DNA of 64,000 bases, taken from positions 44,029 to 108,028 of the forward strand of contig CACHZY010000002.1 in assembly GCA_902584445.1 (NCBI GenBank), read 5' to 3'. A program made the position numbers and the translations under genes. Under the pieces are notes generated by a model. The model was not told the origin of the DNA. It saw only the letters and a program-made list of their open reading frames with translations, and did not search any database. Of the stretch, positions 46,882 through 57,296 are shown piece after piece. The stretch is from an uncultured Bacteroidota bacterium (lineage in GTDB: Bacteria > Bacteroidota > Bacteroidia > Flavobacteriales > Flavobacteriaceae). How positions within the stretch are numbered: position 1 is the first letter of the stretch; every line of letters starts with the position of its first letter.

Positions 46882-47409
46882 CTATGGGGTATTTTCAATA
46901 TGAGCCAGATGATGATCACCATGCCAAGCATAAAGGGCTAAGGCCACATGAAGTGGATATTTTACGTTTCTATTAGGATGGAAATAGCACCTTTGTAGGT
47001 CTTCTAGTTTAATACTGTTTAGCAATATAGACCATCGATGATGGATTCCCTTAATCATCTGTATACTTCCTGTAATGTCTTCTATTGTTGCGTCTAAAGT
47101 AGATGCCCAATCCGAAGGATTATAATCCATAATGGTTGGAGTATCGACTAGAATCGCTTGTTTAAATCGGATATAATTATGAGTATGACTGTCGGCAATA
47201 TGATGAATCAGTTGAGCAATTTGCCAACCTCCTGGGCGATAAGGTTTTTTAAAATCATTGCTACTAAAGTTTTTGATTTTATTCTCCAATACATTGGGGT
47301 AATTTGTAATTTTTTTTTTGTGGAATTCAAAACTTTTTTCAGACATTTTAGGTTTCCATTTAAATCTACCAATAGGATATCTGAATTTTTCAAGTGCCAG
47401 ATCTTTCAT
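46882..47409 (-). CDS. DinB/YfiT-family putative metal-dependent hydrolase
   Basis: A 175-residue four-helix-bundle protein of the YfiT/DinB superfamily. The metal-binding His triad is visible: His in QLIHHIADSHTHNY and two in YAWHGDHHLAHI. The N-terminal RYPIGRFKWKP and WQIAQLIHHIADS are highly characteristic of YfiT-like proteins, related to thiol transferases such as bacillithiol S-transferases. It is the last gene of the minus-strand run folE-cysS-yidD-lgt, 10 bp after lgt. Confidence 0.88.
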   Translation of the reverse strand: MKDLALEKFRYPIGRFKWKPKMSEKSFEFHKKKITNYPNVLENKIKNFSSNDFKKPYRPGGWQIAQLIHHIADSHTHNYIRFKQAILVDTPTIMDYNPSDWASTLDATIEDITGSIQMIKGIHHRWSILLNSIKLEDLQRCYFHPNRNVKYPLHVALALYAWHGDHHLAHIENTP

Positions 47410-47419
47410 GAATTTAATA

Positions 47420-48274
47420 TTATACTTTTTGTTTTCTCATAGATAATGCTAAAAGACCAAATCCCAATAATATAAAAGGTATGCTTAACCATTGACCAGT
47501 CGATAAGATTGGCATTGCAGTTTCAAACCCACCTTGACTTTCTTTTATAAATTCTATAAAAAACCGAACTGTAAATAAACCAATAAAGAATAGCCCTAAG
47601 AGGAACCCTTTTCGATCTCCGTATGAATTATTGTAGAGTTTTTTGAGAATAAAAAATAATATTAAATAACCAAAGGCTTCATACATCTGGGCGGGATAAC
47701 GTGGGAGTGTTTCTCCACGATTTTGAAAAACAATCCCAAAGTTGGATCCAGTGTATTTTCCTACAATTTCAGAGTTAAAAAAGTTTCCAGTTCGAACAAA
47801 AAATCCTCCAATAGCAACTGGAATAGTTAGGCGATCTAATATCCAAATTAATGGTTTAAACCTGTATGTCCGCTGGTATGCATAAACACCTAAAATGATA
47901 CCAATGGTTGCACCGTGGCTGGCCAAGCCCCTAAATCCAATAAATTCAAAACCTGAAATTAGTCCAAACAACATAGAACTCCCTTCGATGGCTTTTATGG
48001 GTAGTAAAATCTCTAATGGATGATCCTTAAAATAATCCCAATTGTAAAAAAAAACTTCTCCTAGCCTTGCACCTATAAGGGTAGAAAAAACCATGAAAAT
48101 GAAAAGAGGCTCTAAGTATTTTTGGTCTATATTTTCCCTAATAAACATTTTTTTGTATAACCGGAGCCCTAATAAAAAGGCTATTATAAACATCAAGCTG
48201 TAGATATGAATCCCAAAACCTCCAATCTCAAAGAGTTTTTCACTTGGTGCCCAGTTAATTTTTAGAAGTATCAT
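47420..48274 (-). CDS. lgt: Prolipoprotein diacylglyceryl transferase
   Basis: Inner-membrane enzyme that transfers diacylglycerol from phosphatidylglycerol to the lipobox Cys of prolipoproteins; it serves the many lipoproteins in this window. 284 residues, about seven hydrophobic helices. Conserved motifs: GARLGEVFFYNW, GLASHGATIGIILG (His), RTGNFFNSEIVGK and RYPAQMYEA. It lies between yidD and the DinB-like gene on the minus strand. Confidence 0.95.
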   Translation of the reverse strand: MILLKINWAPSEKLFEIGGFGIHIYSLMFIIAFLLGLRLYKKMFIRENIDQKYLEPLFIFMVFSTLIGARLGEVFFYNWDYFKDHPLEILLPIKAIEGSSMLFGLISGFEFIGFRGLASHGATIGIILGVYAYQRTYRFKPLIWILDRLTIPVAIGGFFVRTGNFFNSEIVGKYTGSNFGIVFQNRGETLPRYPAQMYEAFGYLILFFILKKLYNNSYGDRKGFLLGLFFIGLFTVRFFIEFIKESQGGFETAMPILSTGQWLSIPFILLGFGLLALSMRKQKV

Positions 48275-48336
48275 GAGGTTTTTTTGATGTTAATATTAAA
48301 TGTAATATAAAATTGATTTGTAACGGTTAAAAAAAT

Positions 48337-48561
48337 TCAGGGAACGGGATCATAACCACTTTTACCCCAAGGGTGGCATTTAGATATACGTTTAATTGTT
48401 AAAATAACACCTTTAAATACACCGAACTTTGTTAAGGATTCAATGGCGTAATGTGAACAAGTAGGGGTAAACCTACAAGAAGGCGTTAAGAGAGGTGAAA
48501 TAAAACTTTGATAGGCTTTAATTAGGACTATAAGTGGAAAAATTAAAATCTTTTTTAACAT
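48337..48561 (-). CDS. yidD: Membrane protein insertion efficiency factor YidD
   Basis: A 74-residue protein that assists YidC-dependent membrane protein insertion. The core [18 protein letters not shown] with its Cys pair and [17 protein letters not shown] are diagnostic. I place the start at the ATG at 48561 ([12 protein letters not shown]); the frame runs 21 codons further up, but that extension lies inside the end of cysS, whose stop is just 10 bases upstream of the chosen ATG. Confidence 0.95.
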   Translation of the reverse strand: MLKKILIFPLIVLIKAYQSFISPLLTPSCRFTPTCSHYAIESLTKFGVFKGVILTIKRISKCHPWGKSGYDPVP

Positions 48562-48571
48562 TTTTTTGAAT

Positions 48572-50050
48572 TTAATCAAATGTGAAGTTGGTACCTTCTT
48601 TGCCGTCTTTGAGATGAATCCCATATTCTTTTAGTTGGTTTCGGATTTGATCAGAAGTTTCAAAATCTTTGTTAATTCTTGCTTTATTTCTTAACTCGAT
48701 TAATAAGCCAACTGTTTGGTTCAGCTTTTCTTCGGCTAAGGAACTTGATTCTTTTTCAACTCCTATACCCAATACCTCATGAATAAAAACTGGAAGCATT
48801 TTATTAAGAATTTTCCACTGATTATATTTAATAGGGTGATCCTCATGAATTATCAAGTTAATGAACTTTACCGCTTCAAAGAGCTGAGCAATGAGAAGAG
48901 GACTATTGAAATCATCATCCATTGCAGCGTAACAATTTTTAAGCCATTTATCGGTGTCAAATTCACCTTTTAGTTCACCTGGTTCATGCTTAGCTAGTTT
49001 ATTAACAGCTTCCATTAATCTTTGGTATCCTTTTTCGGAGGCATCCAAAGCATCTTGGCTTATGTCTAATACAGAAGTATAATGAGCTTGCAACATGAAA
49101 AAGCGAACTACTTGGGGGCTGTATGGTTTGCTAAATTTATCATTTTTTCCAGTAAAAATATCCATTGGAAGTATATTGTTTCCGGTTGATTTTGCCATTT
49201 TTTTTCCATTGAGAGTCAACATGTTGGCATGAAGCCAATATTTAACAGGCGGTTTTTTATTTATTGCCTCAGCTTGCGCAATTTCGCATTCATGATGAGG
49301 GAATTTTAAATCCATTCCGCCACCGTGAATATCGAAAGATTCTCCTAAATATTTTGTACTCATTGCAGTACACTCTAAATGCCAACCTGGAAACCCATCA
49401 CCCCAAGGAGAGGGCCACCGCATAATATGTTGAGGCTCTGCTTTTTTCCACAAAGCAAAATCTTGGGGATTTTTTTTATCGCTTTGCCCATCGAGTGTTC
49501 TAGTATTGTGGATTAATTCTTCAATTTTTCTTCCACTCAACTTTCCGTATCGATAAGTCTCGTTAAATTTTAAAACATCAAAATAGACAGATCCATTTAC
49601 TTCATAGGCTAAGCCCTCCTTTAGTATACTTTTAATCAATTCAATTTGTTCAATAATATGTCCTGTAGCAGTGGGTTCAATTCCGGGAGGAAGGTTGTTA
49701 AATTTTTTTAAAATTTGATGGAAGTCAACTGTGAAATATTGAACAACTTCCATGGGCTCAATTTTCTCAATCCGAGCTTTTTTTACAATACGATCTTCAC
49801 CTGTATCCTCGTCATTTTCAAGATGCCCAGCATCAGTTATATTTCTTACGTATCTAACTTTATACCCTAAGTGATTTAGATAGCGATAAATTAAATCGAA
49901 AGATATAAAGGTACGGCAGTTACCCAAATGAACATTACTGTAGACTGTTGGACCACAGACATACATTCCCACATAGCCAGGTTTGATTGATCTAAAAGGC
50001 TCTTTTTTCCCACTTAAAGAATTTAATACAACTAGGGAATGGTCAATCAA
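48572..50050 (-). CDS. cysS: Cysteinyl-tRNA synthetase
   Basis: Charges tRNA-Cys. 492 residues, class I. The HIGH-type motif is VHLGNCRTF in [14 protein letters not shown], the KMSKS-type motif is KMAKSTGN, and zinc-site residues appear in [16 protein letters not shown] and [10 protein letters not shown]. The start is TTG at 50050, whose bases overlap the folE stop (TTGA), so translation is coupled to folE; no in-frame ATG lies nearby. Confidence 0.96.
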   Translation of the reverse strand: MIDHSLVVLNSLSGKKEPFRSIKPGYVGMYVCGPTVYSNVHLGNCRTFISFDLIYRYLNHLGYKVRYVRNITDAGHLENDEDTGEDRIVKKARIEKIEPMEVVQYFTVDFHQILKKFNNLPPGIEPTATGHIIEQIELIKSILKEGLAYEVNGSVYFDVLKFNETYRYGKLSGRKIEELIHNTRTLDGQSDKKNPQDFALWKKAEPQHIMRWPSPWGDGFPGWHLECTAMSTKYLGESFDIHGGGMDLKFPHHECEIAQAEAINKKPPVKYWLHANMLTLNGKKMAKSTGNNILPMDIFTGKNDKFSKPYSPQVVRFFMLQAHYTSVLDISQDALDASEKGYQRLMEAVNKLAKHEPGELKGEFDTDKWLKNCYAAMDDDFNSPLLIAQLFEAVKFINLIIHEDHPIKYNQWKILNKMLPVFIHEVLGIGVEKESSSLAEEKLNQTVGLLIELRNKARINKDFETSDQIRNQLKEYGIHLKDGKEGTNFTFD

Positions 50051-50727
50051 AATTCAGTCTCCAGTTTAATGTAATCTAAGAACTCAAGTTTCTTTTCTTT
50101 TTCCTTAAAAACTCCACCAAATTCTGCTGTTACAGTGCTACTAGAAATATCACGAATACCTCTTGAATTTACACACAAATGTTTTGCATCAATAACACAA
50201 GCAACGTTATCAGTTCCAAGGATTTTTTTTAACTCCTCAACAATTTGAAGAGTAAGTCTTTCCTGTACCTGAGGTCGCTTTGCAAAATAATCAACTATTC
50301 TATTCATTTTTGAAAGCCCAACAACAGTTCCATTGGATATGTATGCTAAATGAGCCTTGCCAAAAATAGGTAGTAAATGATGTTCACAGGTTGAGTATAG
50401 GGTAATGTTTTTTTCTACCAACATCTCCCCATATTTATATTTATTTTCGAAAGTTGAAGATTTTGGCTTATTTAATGGGTTGATTCCACTAAAAATCTCA
50501 TTAACAAACATTTTTGCAACCCTCCTTGGGGTTCCTTTTAGACTATCATCTGCCAAATCCATTCCAAGAATATTCAGAATTTCATGCATTTTTTCTTCTA
50601 TAAGAATTGTTTTTTCAGCATCACTGATTTTAAATGCATCTTTTCTTAGGGGTGTCTCCCTTGAACTAGCTTGGTGGTTGTCACCAATTTCATCGAATTG
50701 CTCCGAAAGTAAATTTTCTAATTTCAT
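50047..50727 (-). CDS. folE: GTP cyclohydrolase I
   Basis: First enzyme of tetrahydrofolate and pterin synthesis, turning GTP into dihydroneopterin triphosphate. 226 residues. Zinc ligands in [12 protein letters not shown] and [11 protein letters not shown], substrate residues in [23 protein letters not shown], and the closing [10 protein letters not shown] are all present. The first 40 residues are a variable extension. It is the first gene of the operon folE-cysS-yidD-lgt; dihydropteroate synthase of the same pathway is at 61630-62451. Confidence 0.96.
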   Translation of the reverse strand: MKLENLLSEQFDEIGDNHQASSRETPLRKDAFKISDAEKTILIEEKMHEILNILGMDLADDSLKGTPRRVAKMFVNEIFSGINPLNKPKSSTFENKYKYGEMLVEKNITLYSTCEHHLLPIFGKAHLAYISNGTVVGLSKMNRIVDYFAKRPQVQERLTLQIVEELKKILGTDNVACVIDAKHLCVNSRGIRDISSSTVTAEFGGVFKEKEKKLEFLDYIKLETEF

Positions 50728-50744
50728 AGTTTTAATAAGTAATA

Positions 50745-50752
50745 CAAAGATA
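50745..50752 (-). promoter_or_regulatory. Candidate -7 box for the folE operon
   Basis: The minus strand reads TATCTTTG, a perfect TAnnTTTG, 17 bases before the folE ATG. A second TTTG on that strand (50765-50768) is only 12 bases further up, closer than the usual spacing. Confidence 0.45.
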
Positions 50753-50808
50753 ATTATTTATCAACAAATAATTGAAATGTAATGGCTTTACAATATTTGA
50801 ATTAAAGA

Positions 50809-52314
50809 TTATAATTTGACGGCTAAACTAATGAAGAATTGCTCTTGCCTATTTCTTAGGTAAATAATGTCTGTAAGCCCCTCTTGATACATTGATTCTG
50901 ACTTTTTAATATTTTGATTTAAAATTCCAATATTCAATAAACTGCTACCTAAATCATAACCTAGTCCAAATGAATATCCGTTACTAACATCATTTATTGT
51001 TTTATTAATCGATTGTTGGTCAAAATAACCTAGTCGAAAACTTAATCGATTAACTCTATACTCTCCGCCTAATTTTAAAATGCCAGCTGATTTTAAAGAT
51101 CTTTCGATTTTATTATTTTGATTTATAAAATTTATATCTCCATCTCTAACATCAAATTTTAAATTACTAAAATCCGTCAAATCATATTGAAAAGTGATTA
51201 GGCCTTTAGATCCAAAAACATGAGCTAATCCAAGAGAGAAAATAGAAGGGGTTTTTAAACTGAATTCATAAATATTAATGATTTTGGGATCAACAATATC
51301 AATCCCACTTGTTTTCGAAGTTTCAATGTACTGAACCAATTCATCAGTGAAATTATACCAAACTGGGCTTTGATAGCTAATACCAATCCTCAAATTCTTA
51401 AATTTATAAATAGAGCCTAATTGAAAAGAGAATCCACTTCCAGCAGTATTCAAATCATTTTCAAATATGGTGGAAATAAAATCAGATCCTGAACCATAAT
51501 TGAATTCAATTAACCTGTCAATTCTTCTAAACTCTGCATAGTAACTATTTAGGTTTATCCCAAGGTATAAGTTGTCTTTAAGTTGACCGCTTATATTAAA
51601 ACTGTGTTTGCCATTATGTCCAGAGTTAGAAACAAAAAAATCGTGATCTACTACTTGGTTTTGTGGATTACTATTCGAACTATAAAGGTTATTTAGATCT
51701 ATATCATCAAAAGGGTTAATTATGTAGCTTTGATAACCAAGGAAAGCTTGTTGAGTTGCAAACCCAAAATTATTCCCGAGGAATTCGTATGATTCTGACA
51801 ATGTTTCATTGTCATATGTCTTAATTCTTCCATATTGAACGCCATTTGCAAAAGCAAGAAAATAATCATCCAGCCCATTATTATTATTAGCCCCGCTTGC
51901 TCTGTATTTATCTTCAAAGCTCTGTGTTCTTTGATAATTATATGCAAAGCTTAATTTAGATAAATCCCCTCCATTTGTATTTTTTAAAACTAGTACAACT
52001 CCAAATTGATTTATATTGGTGTTTTCAGAATTAATCTTGTTCTCTTTTTCTAGATAATTAGAATTTATTCGGTTATTATTTGAATTTAATGTGACATTAA
52101 ATTCTGAATTAACAAAAACACCTCCTGCTGCTGGGTTATCATTTATAGCAGAGAAATCACCACCTAGGGCGTTAAATGCACCACCCATTGACATATATCT
52201 AGCAGTACCCGTGAGTTCAGGCCGTGCATATCTCAATGCATCTTGCATGGATTGAGCATTAATTATAATAGTGCACGAACATGTTAGTAAAACATGATAT
52301 ATGTACTTTTTCAT
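50809..52314 (-). CDS. OmpP1/FadL-family outer-membrane protein
   Basis: A 501-residue outer-membrane barrel. A signal peptide (HVLLTCSCTIIINAQ) is followed by SMQDALRYARPELTGTARYMSMGGAFNALGGDFSAINDNPAA, split here only for description: the GTARYMSMGGAF and GDFSAINDNPA blocks are typical of FadL/TodX-like proteins of Bacteroidota, many labelled hemin receptor. It ends with a barrel-like strand (FISLAVKL). Likely a channel for hydrophobic compounds, cargo unknown. It is 14 bp or so after the Gly-rich lipoprotein gene, same strand. Confidence 0.82.
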   Translation of the reverse strand: MKKYIYHVLLTCSCTIIINAQSMQDALRYARPELTGTARYMSMGGAFNALGGDFSAINDNPAAGGVFVNSEFNVTLNSNNNRINSNYLEKENKINSENTNINQFGVVLVLKNTNGGDLSKLSFAYNYQRTQSFEDKYRASGANNNNGLDDYFLAFANGVQYGRIKTYDNETLSESYEFLGNNFGFATQQAFLGYQSYIINPFDDIDLNNLYSSNSNPQNQVVDHDFFVSNSGHNGKHSFNISGQLKDNLYLGINLNSYYAEFRRIDRLIEFNYGSGSDFISTIFENDLNTAGSGFSFQLGSIYKFKNLRIGISYQSPVWYNFTDELVQYIETSKTSGIDIVDPKIINIYEFSLKTPSIFSLGLAHVFGSKGLITFQYDLTDFSNLKFDVRDGDINFINQNNKIERSLKSAGILKLGGEYRVNRLSFRLGYFDQQSINKTINDVSNGYSFGLGYDLGSSLLNIGILNQNIKKSESMYQEGLTDIIYLRNRQEQFFISLAVKL

Positions 52315-52328
52315 TTTATTATTTAAAA

Positions 52329-53381
52329 TTAACGACCTCTTGAGCTACTACTTCTACTGCTTCCACTTGAACTTCTTGACCCTGAATTATAGCTTGGAGA
52401 GGATGAGTAGGACCTTCCACTACTATAACTTGAATACCTGGATGATCCATAATTAGTTGGTGACCTGCTGGTACTTTCATAAGAACTTCTTCTGGAACTA
52501 TAATTATTACTTGAACCTCTAGAGGAAATGTTTTTCTGAGTGGTAGATTGTGAGGTAGAGAAATTATTTTTACTTGTATTTTTATTATTAGATCCTCTTC
52601 CTACATTGTAACGTTTGTTATTTGAAGTATTTCCTTGGAGGTTATTACTTGAGTTAGTTTGATTTCGATTTGATTCATAATTAGATGTAAAACGAGAGGA
52701 TCGTCCCCCCCTGGAAGTATTCGAATTTGAATAAACATCATTACCCCTTGAATAACCAGAATACGAATAACCCATTTTATATCCACTGAATGCATAGCTG
52801 CCGTTATAATATCGAGATCTAAATGGATAGCCATATCCGTAAGGAAAACCATATCCATAAAAGGGAGCATAATAATTGAAACCCCATGGGTTATAAAAGT
52901 TTCTAAAACCACCACCGAAAAAACCACCACCGTAAAAGCCTCCCCAAAAAGGATCGTAAAAAGAATTAAAAAGTCCTCTATTAAAGGCCCAACCGTTATT
53001 GAAGTATCCCCATGGATTGTTATTGATGTAATAAATCTCAGTTTTTGAAGCATTATCACCCCAAGGTGCTTGAGAATTCACTGACGCGTTTCCATTACTT
53101 TGATAACCTGAGTAATTGTCAGTATCTGTAAAGGATTGATTTTCATCATCCTCTAATGAAGTATAATCATCTGCTAAATTACCAAAGTAATCTTTATAGT
53201 AAAGGTTTTCACCACTTTTAGACGAAGGTATTTGTTCAGTCTTAGGAGTATTTGGATCGCCATAAATCCCATCTGATCCATAATATGACACTCCTTGATA
53301 ACTTCCACATGAAAGAATTGCCAGAAGAAAAGAAATACATAACAAATGTAAGCTTTGAATAAAAATTAGATGTGTTCTCAT
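52329..53381 (-). CDS. Low-complexity Gly/Tyr/Ser-rich lipoprotein
   Basis: About 350 residues. I start at the ATG at 53381; the frame opens at a TTG three codons earlier. The lipoprotein signal ends FLLAILSC. Residues about 135-200 are rich in Gly, Phe, Tyr and Pro (FYGGGFFGGGFRNFYNPW, YGFPYGYGYPF), and the last 130 residues are mostly Ser, Asn, Arg and Thr with repeated SSR, RSS and SYS units. Such composition suggests a disordered or adhesive envelope protein; no family is recognised. It forms a two-gene unit with the FadL-like gene and diverges from proS. Confidence 0.75.
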   Translation of the reverse strand: MRTHLIFIQSLHLLCISFLLAILSCGSYQGVSYYGSDGIYGDPNTPKTEQIPSSKSGENLYYKDYFGNLADDYTSLEDDENQSFTDTDNYSGYQSNGNASVNSQAPWGDNASKTEIYYINNNPWGYFNNGWAFNRGLFNSFYDPFWGGFYGGGFFGGGFRNFYNPWGFNYYAPFYGYGFPYGYGYPFRSRYYNGSYAFSGYKMGYSYSGYSRGNDVYSNSNTSRGGRSSRFTSNYESNRNQTNSSNNLQGNTSNNKRYNVGRGSNNKNTSKNNFSTSQSTTQKNISSRGSSNNYSSRRSSYESTSRSPTNYGSSRYSSYSSGRSYSSSPSYNSGSRSSSGSSRSSSSRGR

Positions 53382-53419
53382 AGTTGACAATTTTGTAGTG
53401 AATCACAAACAAAAAATAG

Positions 53420-53427
53420 TAGTTTTG
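53420..53427 (+). promoter_or_regulatory. Candidate -7 box for proS
   Basis: TAGTTTTG matches TAnnTTTG, 53 bases before the proS ATG, in the gap between the divergent lipoprotein gene and proS. Confidence 0.4.
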
Positions 53428-53480
53428 TTCTTCGAGTTAATTAACACTAATTTAAAAACAAAATCTGTGCCAAACTTTCG

Positions 53481-54959
53481 ATGGAAAAAAAATTAACTAA
53501 GAGATCCGAAGATTATTCAAAATGGTATAATGAGTTGGTTGTTATGGCTGATTTAGCTGAAAACTCTGCTGTTCGAGGCTGTATGGTTATTAAGCCTTAT
53601 GGTTACGCAATATGGGAGAAAATGCAGTCTGAATTGGATAGAATGTTTAAGGCTACTGGACACCAAAATGCTTATTTTCCTTTATTTGTTCCAAAGAGTT
53701 TATTTGAAGCTGAGGAGAAGAATGCAGAAGGCTTTGCGAAAGAATGTGCTGTAGTAACTCATTATAGACTCAAAGCAGATCCTGAGAATAGCTCTAAGCT
53801 AATTGTGGATCCTGAGGCTAAGCTGGAAGAAGAATTAGTTGTTCGTCCAACCAGTGAGGCTATCATTTGGAAAACATATAAAAATTGGATTCAGTCTTAT
53901 AGAGATTTACCTATTTTAATTAATCAGTGGGCTAATGTAGTAAGATGGGAAATGCGTACCAGATTATTTTTAAGAACGGCAGAGTTTTTATGGCAGGAGG
54001 GGCATACGGCTCATGCCACAAAGGAAGAAGCATTGAAAGAGACAAAACTAATTAATGAACTTTATGTTGATTTTGCTGAAAATTTCATGGCTATGCCAGT
54101 GGTTCAAGGTTTGAAATCTGAAAGCGAACGTTTTGCAGGGGCTGAGCAGACGTATTGCATAGAAGCCTTGATGCAGGATGGTAAGGCCCTTCAAGCAGGA
54201 ACCTCTCATTTTTTAGGTCAAAACTTTTCAAAAGCTTTTGACGTTAAATTTACTACTCAGTCTGGAGGTTTAGAACATGTTTGGGCTTCCTCATGGGGGG
54301 TTTCCTCCCGATTGATGGGGGCTTTAATTATGACCCACAGCGATGACCAGGGTTTGATTCTACCTCCAAATTTAGCTCCTATTCAAGTGGTGATCGTACC
54401 AATATATAAGGGAGTGGAACAACTGGAGACAATTTCAAAAGTGGTTAATAAAATTAAAAAAGAGCTTACATCTCACGGGATTTCATTCAAATACGACGAT
54501 AGAGATAACCTTAAACCGGGTTATAAGTTTAATGAATATGAACTTAAAGGAGTACCAATAAGAATTGCAATAGGACCAAGGGACTTAGAAAATAATGTAT
54601 TGGAATTGGCAAGAAGAGACACTTTGGAAAAAACTATTGTTCCAATTAAAGATATTAATAAATACATTAAATCTACTCTGGAAGAAATCCAAAAGAATCT
54701 TTTTGATAAAGCATATAAGTTTAGGGAGGAACATATTACAGAAGTGGACACTTTTGATAAATTTAAATCAGTATTATCCGTAAAAGGAGGTTTTGTTTCC
54801 GCTCATTGGGACGGCACCATTGAAACAGAACAAGCAATAAAAAAACAAACTAAAGCTACAATTCGTTGTATCCCTTTTTCAGATAAACATAGAGAAGGAA
54901 ATTGCGTTTACTCAGGAAAACCATCTTCTCAAAGGGTGTTATTTGCTAAAGCATATTGA
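53481..54959 (+). CDS. proS: Prolyl-tRNA synthetase, archaeal/eukaryotic type
   Basis: Charges tRNA-Pro. 492 residues and no YbaK-like editing insert, so it is the archaeal/eukaryote-like form instead of the E. coli type. Class II motifs: [17 protein letters not shown] (motif 1), [29 protein letters not shown] split over motif 2 and [25 protein letters not shown] over motif 3. [13 protein letters not shown] is also typical. The anticodon-binding domain follows (about 285-390), and the chain ends in Tyr (AKAY), as in this group. Confidence 0.96.
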   Translation: MEKKLTKRSEDYSKWYNELVVMADLAENSAVRGCMVIKPYGYAIWEKMQSELDRMFKATGHQNAYFPLFVPKSLFEAEEKNAEGFAKECAVVTHYRLKADPENSSKLIVDPEAKLEEELVVRPTSEAIIWKTYKNWIQSYRDLPILINQWANVVRWEMRTRLFLRTAEFLWQEGHTAHATKEEALKETKLINELYVDFAENFMAMPVVQGLKSESERFAGAEQTYCIEALMQDGKALQAGTSHFLGQNFSKAFDVKFTTQSGGLEHVWASSWGVSSRLMGALIMTHSDDQGLILPPNLAPIQVVIVPIYKGVEQLETISKVVNKIKKELTSHGISFKYDDRDNLKPGYKFNEYELKGVPIRIAIGPRDLENNVLELARRDTLEKTIVPIKDINKYIKSTLEEIQKNLFDKAYKFREEHITEVDTFDKFKSVLSVKGGFVSAHWDGTIETEQAIKKQTKATIRCIPFSDKHREGNCVYSGKPSSQRVLFAKAY

Positions 54960-55026
54960 TTTAATATAATTTTTTTACCTGAAGTTGTAAGTCTAATTTA
55001 TGGTTGCATAATTATTTTTTTAAATG

Positions 55027-55034
55027 TAAATTTG
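55027..55034 (+). promoter_or_regulatory. Candidate -7 box for tRNA-Glu
   Basis: TAAATTTG matches TAnnTTTG and has a TTG (55004-55006) 20 bases upstream at -33. Transcription would begin about 9 bases before the tRNA. Confidence 0.6.
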
Positions 55035-55049
55035 GCTGCCAAAAATATT

Positions 55050-55121
55050 GGCCCGTTCGTCTATCGGTTAGGACGCCAGGTTTTCATCCTGGAAAGAGGG
55101 GTTCGACTCCCCTACGGGCTA
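55050..55121 (+). tRNA. tRNA-Glu (anticodon TTC)
   Basis: A 72-nt cloverleaf. The acceptor stem GGCCCGT pairs with ACGGGCT (first pair G-U), the anticodon stem CCAGG/CCTGG (55076-55080, 55088-55092) holds loop TTTTCAT with anticodon TTC at 55083-55085, and the T-arm is GGGG-TTCGACT-CCCC. The discriminator is A55121 and CCA is not encoded. It lies between proS and rpsT. Confidence 0.97.
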
Positions 55122-55296
55122 CAATTATCCACCTTAACCCCCAAAAATACTAGCGGTTTTTTTTCAGAGACACTTTAGCTAAAAGTTAGTTGTAATGTTT
55201 AGAGATTGATTTACTGTTTAAAGGATTTTAATAAAGCTAAGGAAAAATTTTTAGCGAAAAAAGTAGATAAAAAAGATAATTAAATAAAAAATCTTT

Positions 55297-55304
55297 TAAA
55301 TTTG
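55297..55304 (+). promoter_or_regulatory. Candidate -7 box for rpsT
   Basis: TAAATTTG followed by CAC closely fits the Bacteroidota -7 region, 51 bases before the rpsT ATG. Confidence 0.6.
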
Positions 55305-55355
55305 CACGCTATTATTGGTAAAGTAAATAATAAATCAAGTTTTGAAACCTAGTTT

Positions 55356-55607
55356 ATGGCTAATCATAAATCTGCATTAAAAAGAATTCGCTCCAATTTT
55401 AAGAGGCGCTTACGGAATAAATTTCAACATAAAACGGCTCGTAATGCGATTCGCAGGTTAAAAGAGAGCACTACAAAAAAAGATGCTAATAAACAGTTTC
55501 CAGCGGTAATTTCTATGGTTGACAAATTAGCTAAAAAAAACATCATTCACCAAAATAAAGCTGCAAACATAAAATCTAAGTTGGCTAAATTTGTTGCTTC
55601 TCTGTAG
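55356..55607 (+). CDS. rpsT: 30S ribosomal protein S20
   Basis: Small-subunit protein that binds 16S rRNA helices. 83 residues, very basic. MANHKSALKRIRSNFKRRLRN and the three-helix pattern with NKQFPAVISMVDKLAKKNII and HQNKAANIKSKLAKFV (all usual S20 marks) are seen. It lies alone between tRNA-Glu and the convergent rho gene. Confidence 0.97.
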   Translation: MANHKSALKRIRSNFKRRLRNKFQHKTARNAIRRLKESTTKKDANKQFPAVISMVDKLAKKNIIHQNKAANIKSKLAKFVASL

Positions 55608-55651
55608 AACAAATTATATTTTCAATTATTATTTGGAAAGAACGAGTATTC

Positions 55652-57154
55652 CTATGAATTCATCGATATCAAGAATTCCTCATTATTTTTAGTTTTAACA
55701 AACCTATCGTTAATAAACTCCATAGCCTCAACAGGATTCATGTCTGCTAAATATTTTCTCATAATCCACATTCGTTGAATCGTTTTTTCATCCAATAACA
55801 TATCATCTCTTCGGGTACTTGAAGAAATAAGATCTATAGCTGGGAAAATCCTCCGGTTGGCAATTCTTCGATCTAGTTGAAGCTCCATGTTACCTGTTCC
55901 CTTAAATTCCTCAAATATGACTTCATCCATTTTTGATCCAGTTTCTGTCAAAGCAGTCGCGATAATTGAAAGTGATCCGCCCCCTTCAATATTTCTTGCA
56001 GCACCAAAAAATCTTTTTGGTTTGTGGAGAGCATTAGCATCAACTCCACCACTAAGAATTTTACCTGAAGCAGGTTGAACAGTATTGTATGCTCTGGCTA
56101 AACGGGTTATAGAGTCAAGAAGGATTACTACATCATGCCCACATTCTACCATTCTTTTTGCTTTTTCTAAAACTATGTTGGCTACCTTAACATGCCGATC
56201 AGCAGGCTCATCAAAAGTGGATGCGACTACCTCACCATCTACATTTCGTTGCATATCTGTAACCTCTTCAGGTCTTTCATCAACTAAAAGAATTAATTGA
56301 TAAACTTCAGGGTGATTTGCCGCAATTGCATTCGCGATGTCCTTCAACAGCATGGTCTTCCCTGTTTTTGGCTGAGAAACAATCATTCCTCTTTGCCCTT
56401 TCCCTAGGGGAGAGAATAAATCAATAATTCTTGTAGAAACCGTATTTTGTTTTTCAGCTATATTAAATTTTTCTTGAGGGAAAAGGGGGGTAAGGTGTTC
56501 AAATGATACCCTGTCTCTAACAACCTTAGGATCTAAACCATTGATCTTATTTACTTTGATAAGAGGGAAATATTTTTCTCCTTCTTTTGGAGGTCTTACA
56601 TTTCCAAGTACTGTATCTCCAGTTTTAAGGCCAAATAGCCTAATTTGCGACTGAGAAACATAAATATCATCTGGGGAGGATAGATAATTAAAGTCTGAAG
56701 AACGCAGAAAACCGTACCCCTCCTGCATCATTTCTAAAACACCCTCAGTATCTATGATTCCTTGAAATTCAAAATCGGGCTCTCTGTAGCGGTTTCTATT
56801 ATCTCTATTATGATTTATTTCGTGATTATCTTTTTTTCTTCTTTGATTATTAAATTTAGTGTTTTGATTATTATCATTTTTTTTATGATTAATTTCTCTT
56901 TTATCCTTAAAAGAATCTATTTTTTGGTTTGTATTATTATTTTCATTTACTGCTTTATTAACATCAGTATTCTTTTTTTCAATTATGACATCTTCTTTTT
57001 TTTCTGATTTAATAGGAGATGAAGCTATAAGATCAATTATTTGATAAATAAGCTCAAGTTTTTTTAAACCCGATATATTTTTGACATTTAGTTTTTTTGC
57101 GATTTCTTGCAATTCAGCAAGTTTTTTACTTTTTAGCGATTCTATTTCGTACAT
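55652..57154 (-). CDS. rho: Transcription termination factor Rho
   Basis: Hexameric RNA-dependent ATPase ending transcription. 500 residues. The N-terminal Rho-N helices ([16 protein letters not shown], about 7-45) are followed by an Asn/Lys/Arg-rich, probably disordered insert (about 50-125). The cold-shock-like RNA domain (about 130-205) has [15 protein letters not shown]. The ATPase core shows [18 protein letters not shown] (Walker A), [29 protein letters not shown] (Walker B) and the R-loop [18 protein letters not shown]. Such an insert is usual in Bacteroidota. Confidence 0.97.
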   Translation of the reverse strand: MYEIESLKSKKLAELQEIAKKLNVKNISGLKKLELIYQIIDLIASSPIKSEKKEDVIIEKKNTDVNKAVNENNNTNQKIDSFKDKREINHKKNDNNQNTKFNNQRRKKDNHEINHNRDNRNRYREPDFEFQGIIDTEGVLEMMQEGYGFLRSSDFNYLSSPDDIYVSQSQIRLFGLKTGDTVLGNVRPPKEGEKYFPLIKVNKINGLDPKVVRDRVSFEHLTPLFPQEKFNIAEKQNTVSTRIIDLFSPLGKGQRGMIVSQPKTGKTMLLKDIANAIAANHPEVYQLILLVDERPEEVTDMQRNVDGEVVASTFDEPADRHVKVANIVLEKAKRMVECGHDVVILLDSITRLARAYNTVQPASGKILSGGVDANALHKPKRFFGAARNIEGGGSLSIIATALTETGSKMDEVIFEEFKGTGNMELQLDRRIANRRIFPAIDLISSSTRRDDMLLDEKTIQRMWIMRKYLADMNPVEAMEFINDRFVKTKNNEEFLISMNS

Positions 57155-57296
57155 TCGAATGGATAAGGGTAATTAAAATATGAGAGTTATGTGGTATTGA
57201 CAATTAGGCCGTGGAATTCTTAGGCTATTGTGCAATATTACAAATTTTATTTATAAATTATGTTTTTTCAAAAACTTATTTAAAATTGATTTTTGT

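Noticed and set aside
52601..53059. 152-codon alternative frame inside the Gly-rich lipoprotein gene
   Set aside because: Low-complexity DNA gives long open frames in several phases; the chosen frame has a lipoprotein signal and proper spacing to its neighbour.
57228..57296. Longer start for the DUF4293 protein
   Set aside because: The family begins with MIQRIQ, which coincides with the ATG at 57297; the extra codons start with TTG and look non-conserved.
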